Source: Baffinella frigidus (lineage: Eukaryota; Cryptophyceae; Cryptomonadales; Baffinellaceae). Taken from it: a stretch of 10,542 nt of DNA. The number at the start of each line of letters is the position of its first letter. Position 1 is the stretch's first letter. This document shows, piece after piece, positions 7,058 through 10,542 of the stretch. Below the pieces are notes generated by a model. That model saw only the letters and a program-made list of their open reading frames with translations, was not told the origin of the DNA and searched no databases. The DNA lies in assembly GCA_026770585.1 (NCBI GenBank), contig MU646356.1, positions 298,428-308,969 on the forward strand, read 5' to 3'. The position numbers and the translations under genes were made by a program.

Positions 7058-7659
7058 GTGGGTAAAGTTGTTTTGCAGCTGGTCTGGCCTAGTGTGTTTA
7101 CATTTTTTAAAACGTTATAACTGGGTGGAGGGTGGTGTGCCAGGTTGGGGGGCAGCCTTCAAGATGCAGGTTTAAAGCTTCACAATCGTTCCTCTGGGCT
7201 TCAGGATGGAGGTTCACGCTTTAGGACGGAACTACAAGGCTTCAGGATTGATGTTCCAAGCTTTTTTTAAAAGAGGGTTAGACCCTGAAACTTCCTGCTG
7301 TAACTTCGGCTCAAAATGGTATCTGCATGTCAAAACTGCCAGGTTGACGTGTTCCCAAACGAATTAACTGATTGGTGAAACTCGTCGGCCACACTCGTCT
7401 GGCCGGTTCAGGCACGTTTGATTAAGTTTAGGTTTGACTTTTAGCTCGTGTGACTTCAAGCTCTCCCTCCACCCTGGTTTGTTGTACCCACGCCGCGGGC
7501 AACGGAGAAACTTTCTGGCAAAATCAACAAAGGAACTTTCTGGCCAAATTTAAAACCAGAACAGGTGAGGATATCTGTAGGACCAGCCTATGTCGCTACG
7601 GAAGTGTTCGTGCGGGAGGGGCCGCGGCTCGAAGACACACTCGACACACCCTGGCGTCG
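7058..7659. other. AT-richer stretch without a recognisable gene
   Basis: No gene could be supported. The base composition is more AT-rich than the flanks, for example TTTTTTAAAACG near 7104 and CTTTTTTTAAAAGAG near 7261. Small imperfect direct repeats occur. GGCTTCAGGAT plus about 15 bases is seen at 7197 and 7238, and AACTTTCTGGC is seen near 7509 and 7533. A plus frame at 7450-7710 ends in the foldback element and shows no domain. A donor-like ACAGGTGAGG lies at 7561-7570 but no partner exon was found. Confidence 0.5.
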
Positions 7660-7784
7660 TACAGGGGTACCTCGCTCAAGAAACTGCCTCCTCCTTGGAC
7701 CCTACAGTAGGACTATGCCTAGCTAGGGCCCTACGGTGGTCCTAGGGGGTTGGGGCAGTTTCTTATGAGCGAGGTACCCCTGTA
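7660..7784. mobile_element. Foldback element family A, copy 3
   Basis: 125 bases from TACAGGGGTACCTCGCTCA to TGAGCGAGGTACCCCTGTA. The ends are near-perfect inverted repeats and the core reads CTAGGGCCCTACGGTGGTCC. The terminal TA on both sides would fit either part of the element or a TA target duplication of the Tc1/mariner kind. No coding capacity is seen, so it would be a non-autonomous MITE-type element. Confidence 0.85.
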
Positions 7785-8087
7785 GCCACCTCGCCGTCTC
7801 GTTCGTGGCAAAGCCCTCTCGAGAGCCACGCAAGGCCGTTCGGTGGAGCATTCCTGGTCCTGGTTCTTGGAGCCATTGGCCCGTTCTTGGAGCCGTTTTC
7901 TTCTTTGGTGATAAAACTTGACTTGTAAATACCGTTTGCTTCTGACGATTCACTTTTGAATACCCCCAAGAGAGCCCTCTCGAGAGATACACGACGCCTC
8001 CCATTTGCGCACAGTAATCTTTACTGACACGCGGGGGATTGGAAAGGGGCCTTCCCAGGACTCTGTCCTCACACCCCACCGACCTGG
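7785..8087. other. Stretch with fragments of a dispersed repeat, no gene
   Basis: No gene is supported; the 118-residue minus frame (7723-8079) ends inside the foldback element. Two copies of a segment centred on the palindrome CTCTCGAGAG lie here, at 7813-7831 and 7974-7993. The first is identical over 19 bases to 9043-9061, where the segment belongs to the coding-like copy of the unknown gene end. A short direct repeat GTTCTTGGAGCC occurs at about 7863 and 7884. Confidence 0.5.
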
Positions 8088-8415
8088 TGGGTATCTAGGC
8101 TCTAAGGGCACCTACGGATGCAAGGTTATGAGGCCTCCAAAGTAGATTCACTTAGGTCTTAAACAAGGGGGCCCGGCCGGACACAAGTGGGTGGGGTCGA
8201 GGAGCTCATCCGTAGATTGTTCCCATCTCCTCAAGAGTGAGGTGGGCGAGGCCTTCGATGTGAGTGTAATACACAGCACCAAAGCACTAAAGTAGCGCTC
8301 ACACACCTCGACGTCCCATGACATGGCGTGGAGCCATTCCCCCAGCCCTAAGTGAATCTACTTTGGAGTCCTCATAACCTTGCATCCTTAGGTGCCCTTA
8401 GAGCTTAGATACCCA
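8088..8415. repeat. 69-bp inverted repeat with 190-bp loop
   Basis: The left arm 8088-8156 and right arm 8347-8415 are reverse complements over 69 bases with three mismatches, starting TGGGTATCTA and ending TAGATACCCA. A third, single copy of most of the right arm lies at 9101-9148. The loop has an open minus frame of about 60 residues (from EWLHAMSWDVEV near 8340) without a recognisable domain. This could be a foldback transposon or the result of an inverted duplication. Confidence 0.8.
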
Positions 8416-8490
8416 CAATCTAAGGCAGCAGCCAACCTCAGGACTGGCGGACCCGCCTCAGCACCACCTCCCAGGACCAGCTTGGTGCTT

Positions 8491-8612
8491 TACAGGGGTA
8501 CCTCGTTCATAAGAAACCGCCCCCCCTCCTAGGACCACCATAGGGCCTTGGGCATAGGCCTACTGCAGGGTCCTAGGAGGAGGCGGTTTCTTATGAGCGA
8601 GGTACCCCTCTA
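8491..8612. mobile_element. Foldback element family A, copy 4
   Basis: 122 bases from TACAGGGGTACCTCGTTCAT to GAGCGAGGTACCCCTCTA, with the usual CCTAGG-bounded core including GGGCATAGGCCTACTG. It stands five bases from copy 5 in the same orientation, so the pair forms a tandem of two hairpins. Confidence 0.85.
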
Positions 8613-8617
8613 CAGTC

Positions 8618-8738
8618 TACAGGGGTACCTCGCTCAGAAGAAACTGAACCCCCCTAGGACCCTACAGTAGGCCTATGCCTAGGGTCCTATGGTAGTCCTA
8701 GGGGGGAGGCAGTTTCTTATGAGCGAGGTACCACTGTA
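8618..8738. mobile_element. Foldback element family A, copy 5
   Basis: 121 bases from TACAGGGGTACCTCGCTCAG to GAGCGAGGTACCACTGTA. The arms pair for about 44 bases on each side with few mismatches. Together with copy 4 it appears inserted into a segment whose uninterrupted relative survives at 8926-8990. Confidence 0.85.
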
Positions 8739-8762
8739 GTCGATTTCTTAGAGGACGTGAGG

Positions 8763-8790
8763 TCACAGTTGGTCTCTGCGGAGCGCCTCC
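8763..8790 (-). pseudogene. Truncated third copy of the unknown gene end
   Basis: Read on minus, it encodes EALRRDQL followed by a stop, identical to the last eight residues of the copies at 8974 and 9154. The stop is TGA where the others use TAA. Homology ends abruptly upstream after about nine codons. It is too short to be functional alone. Confidence 0.6.
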
Positions 8791-8973
8791 ACCCTCCGGT
8801 GCTTTGGTGCTTTGTATTACACTCACATCGCCTAATCCTCACACCTCACTTGGAAATTGATATCCACTGAAAGATACAAGATCATCTGCGTCTGAGCTGC
8901 GGCCGACCTATTCAGGTCCGCCCTCGGTGCTTTACAATCCTAGTCGCTTTCCCTGAGGCGATCAGCGGAGAGG

Positions 8974-9069
8974 TTACAGTTGGTCTCTGCGGAGCGCCTC
9001 CTTAACGAGGCCCATCTCTCGGTTGTCGAGGATTGACCAGGCGCCCTCTCGAGAGCCACGCACGGCGTC
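8974..9069 (-). pseudogene. Second copy of the unknown gene end (fragment)
   Basis: The minus frame is open from just after a TGA (9070-9072) to a TAA at 8974-8976 and ends GAWSILDNREMGLVKEALRR, then DQL. It matches 9154-9225 over 72 bases plus the shared flank. The four differences (at 8995, 9004, 9019 and 9034) are all third codon positions and silent. Upstream, RGSRE-GAW against RGLRGPGAW suggests an in-frame 3-base length difference. The in-frame TGA upstream means it is either a terminal exon with its acceptor nearby or a fragment. Confidence 0.6.
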
Positions 9070-9100
9070 TCATGTCATGGATTGGAGCCGTTCCCCCAGT

Positions 9101-9148
9101 CCTAAGTGAACCTACTTTGGAGTCCTCATAACCTTGCATCCTTAGGTG
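9101..9148. repeat. Single copy of the 69-bp arm repeat
   Basis: 48 bases from CCTAAGTGAACCTACTTTGG onward match 8347-8394 with one difference, then stop abruptly at GGTGC. The similarity also extends upstream into about 9061-9100 (GGAGCC-TTCCCCCAG). Two bases after its end lies the tail of the gene-end copy at 9154. Confidence 0.8.
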
Positions 9149-9153
9149 CAAGG

Positions 9154-9303
9154 TTACAGTTGGTCTCTGCGGAGGGCCTCCTTGACGAGGCCCATCTCGC
9201 GGTTGTCGAGGATGGACCAGGCGCCTGGGCCGCGCAGGCCGCGCAGGTCGATCCCCATCACCTGCACATCCCAGTCATATCTACCCGTCAGACCACCCAA
9301 CAT
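9154..9303 (-). CDS. Unknown protein, probable terminal exon (49-codon frame)
   Basis: An open minus frame runs from an ATG at 9303, just after an in-frame TGA, to TAA at 9154-9156. It encodes 49 residues including WDVQVMGIDLRGLRGPGAWS and ILDNREMGLVKEALRRDQL. An AG acceptor (GATGTGCAG) precedes GTGATGGGG at about 9263, so the true exon may begin there, with the ATG irrelevant. A tandem 9-base unit encodes LRG-LRG. No family was recognised. The tandem copy at 8974 keeps the amino acids while changing only silent sites, which argues that this sequence was translated. It may be the 3' end of a member of a subtelomeric gene family whose 5' part is missing here. Confidence 0.5.
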   Translation of the reverse strand: MLGGLTGRYDWDVQVMGIDLRGLRGPGAWSILDNREMGLVKEALRRDQL

Positions 9304-9304
9304 C

Positions 9305-9405
9305 CCTCAAGTAGCGAGGGGGTCGAATTTGACCCCCAAGAGTTCCTAAGCAGGTCCTAGGGCCCTACGGTAGGGCGTATGAGCCTACTTGCCACTTAAG
9401 GGATA
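9305..9405. mobile_element. Foldback element family B, copy 2
   Basis: It is bounded on the left by CCTCAAGTAG, a decayed form of CCTTAAGTGG, and on the right by CTTGCCACTTAAGGG. The core CAGGTCCTAGGGCCCTACGG is identical to copy 1. It begins two bases upstream of the ATG of the 49-codon minus frame, so sequence beyond that frame is element-derived. Confidence 0.75.
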
Positions 9406-9834
9406 GCCTGCCACCACACCCAGTCACATCTACCCATCAGACCACTGGAGCATTCCAGACCACCCCCCCGTCTTGGACATTCGGATGACTCATCTCCAGG
9501 CTTGAGAGAAATAAAGAAGTTTTTGGGACATGAATCGGGACACGACCTCTTCACGCAGGAGCTCTCGGACGCACGGTGGACTACGACGTTTCATCAAAAG
9601 TCAATTTGCCCTGAGGCAATTCACTTTCAGGCCTTATCTGGTGAAATGTGGTCACGTTACCTCCCAGAATCCAGCCAAAAAGTGGTCACGGTACCCCCGG
9701 GAATACAAAGAAACCTTGGTAGTCCACCGTGTGGCGAGTCGGGAAAGGGAGTGGGGCAATACCTCTTCGCGCTGGAGCTCTCGGACGCGAAACCCCAACA
9801 CCTGCGGGCGGCCACAGGTTTACAACACTTATTT
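9406..9834. other. Stretch with internal direct repeats, no assigned gene
   Basis: Two overlapping plus frames (9502-9894 and 9530-9907) run through here into the family B element, so their ends are not native. CCTCTTC plus GGAGCTCTCGGACGC recurs at about 9546-9574 and 9763-9791, giving DLFTQELSDA and YLFALELSDA in the first frame. A second pair (GTGGTCACGTTACC, GTGGTCACGGTACC) lies near 9649 and 9681. No motif or family was recognised. Confidence 0.4.
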
Positions 9835-9935
9835 CTTAAGTGGCCAGTCAGTCAAATTGGACGGCCAAGAGGTCGGCCAAGAGGCAGGTCCTAGGGCCCT
9901 GTGGTAGGGCGTATGGGCCTACTGGCCACTTAAGG
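9835..9935. mobile_element. Foldback element family B, copy 3
   Basis: The terminal repeats CTTAAGTGGCCAGT (9835-9848) and ACTGGCCACTTAAG (9921-9934) are perfect inverses. Both ends carry TTAA (9836-9839, 9930-9933), which could be a TTAA target duplication of the piggyBac type. The core is CAGGTCCTAGGGCCCTGTGG. No coding capacity. Confidence 0.78.
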
Positions 9936-10186
9936 GATATGGCTCATACAATACTAACAAGGTTTACCCCGAATACAGTCGGGCTGCCAATGGCCCTGCC
10001 GAAACCGTTCTGAAGGCTCGTAATCTTTTGTATCACTCAACTCAAGGCGTACGGGCCTATCTGGGACCTGTATCGAGAGTCATAAAGGAGAAGAACAACA
10101 CTCCCGGAGTGGACACGACTCAGGACACGACTCAGAGCGCTGCGTTCTCCTGAAACGTTGTACCGGGGGCGCATGCGTTGGATGCC
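9936..10186. other. Stretch without a gene before the terminal array
   Basis: Nothing recognisable was found except a perfect 12-base tandem GGACACGACTCA at 10111-10122 and 10123-10134. The sequence is of mixed composition and runs directly into the TTTAGGG array. Confidence 0.5.
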
Positions 10187-10542
10187 AGGGCTTAGGGTTT
10201 AGGGTTTAGGGTTTAGGGTTTAGGGTTTAGGGTTAAGGGTTCAGGGTTTCGGGATTGGGGTTGAGGGTTTAGGGTTTGGGGTTGAGGGTTTAGGGTTTAG
10301 GGTGTGGGGCTTGGGGTGTGGGGTTTAGGGTTTAGGGCTTGGGGTTTGGGGTTCAGGGTTTGGGGTTTAGGGTTCAGGGTTCAGGGTTTGGGGTTTTGGG
10401 TTTTGGGTTTTGGGTTTAGAGTGTAGGGTGTAGGGTGTAGGGTGTAAGGTGTAGGGTGTCGGGTGTCGGGTGTAGGGTGTAGGGTGTAGGGTGTAGGGTG
10501 TAGGGTGTAGGGTGTAGGGTGTAGGGTGTAGGGTGTAGGGTG
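10187..10542 (+). repeat. Telomere-like array ending in homogeneous TGTAGGG
   Basis: It starts with about six perfect TTTAGGG units (10192-10232), then mixed TTTGGGG, TTCAGGG and TTTTGGG variants. From about 10420 it becomes an almost pure TGTAGGG heptamer array of roughly 17 units to the window edge, with only one TGTAAGG and two TGTCGGG variants. The array continues beyond the window. Confidence 0.92.

Noticed and set aside
6514-7175. Open frames of 63-86 residues in the 6.5-7.2 kb repeats
   Set aside because: They are translations of heptamer repeats, giving periodic W/G/F/V/L or T/P/L patterns.
7723-8079. 118-residue minus frame
   Set aside because: Its last 20 or so residues come from the foldback element, and the rest shows no motif and overlaps relic repeat segments.
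8157-8346. Minus frame containing WDVEV as a further copy of the gene end (WDVQV)
   Set aside because: The similarity is limited to about five residues and the following sequence differs; this is not enough to call homology.
9502-9907. Two overlapping plus frames of 125-130 residues
   Set aside because: Both end in the family B element, and internal repeats are in frame in only one of them. Listed only as an unassigned stretch.
10420-10542. CRISPR-like regular repeat
   Set aside because: Heptamers run in direct tandem without spacers; nothing else in the window suggests a prokaryote.

Overview
This looks like nuclear, probably subtelomeric, DNA of a eukaryote with plant/alga-type telomeres. 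Five blocks (31-170, 4072-4190, 4727-6649, 6706-7057, 10187-10542) consist of degenerate heptamers of the TTTAGGG class. The two recognisable genes between them are split by GT-AG introns of tens to hundreds of bases. TTTAGGG telomeres occur in plants and in several algal and protist lineages (dinoflagellates, chromerids and others), so I do not name a species. I saw no bacterial operon structure, tRNA, rRNA or CRISPR array.

Layout. 31-170 is a short telomere-like block, followed by a duplicated 'LDNR' segment (176-371). 1048-1906 (minus) is the best gene: a secreted protein with a signal peptide and the core motifs of the MYDGF (UPF0556/C19orf10) family. It was rebuilt from three phase-matched exons, and its C-terminal part was not found. 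A divergent intergenic region (1907-2335) separates it from a plus-strand spliced gene ending at 3356 that encodes a Tyr/Gln/Pro-rich tail. Three hairpins and a foldback element follow. At 4072-4190 a telomere-like block runs in the opposite orientation. A 540-base spacer with two foldback elements then leads into the 1.9-kb main array (4727-6649), which has a higher-order period near 380 bases. A TTTGGGG-rich block (6706-7057) comes next.

From 7058 to 10186 the window is a mosaic of short mobile elements and gene fragments. It holds three full-length foldback elements of family A, two TTAA-associated elements of family B, a 69-base inverted repeat, and tandem copies of the 3' end of an unrecognised minus-strand gene. 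Two of those copies differ at four sites, and all four are silent third-codon positions. The window ends inside a homogeneous TGTAGGG array.

The genes do not form an evident pathway. The coherent story is structural: telomere-type repeats, miniature foldback elements and small tandem duplications have repeatedly copied and truncated gene ends here. Exon structures are hand-read from the sequence. Family names rest on motifs recalled from knowledge, not on a database search.
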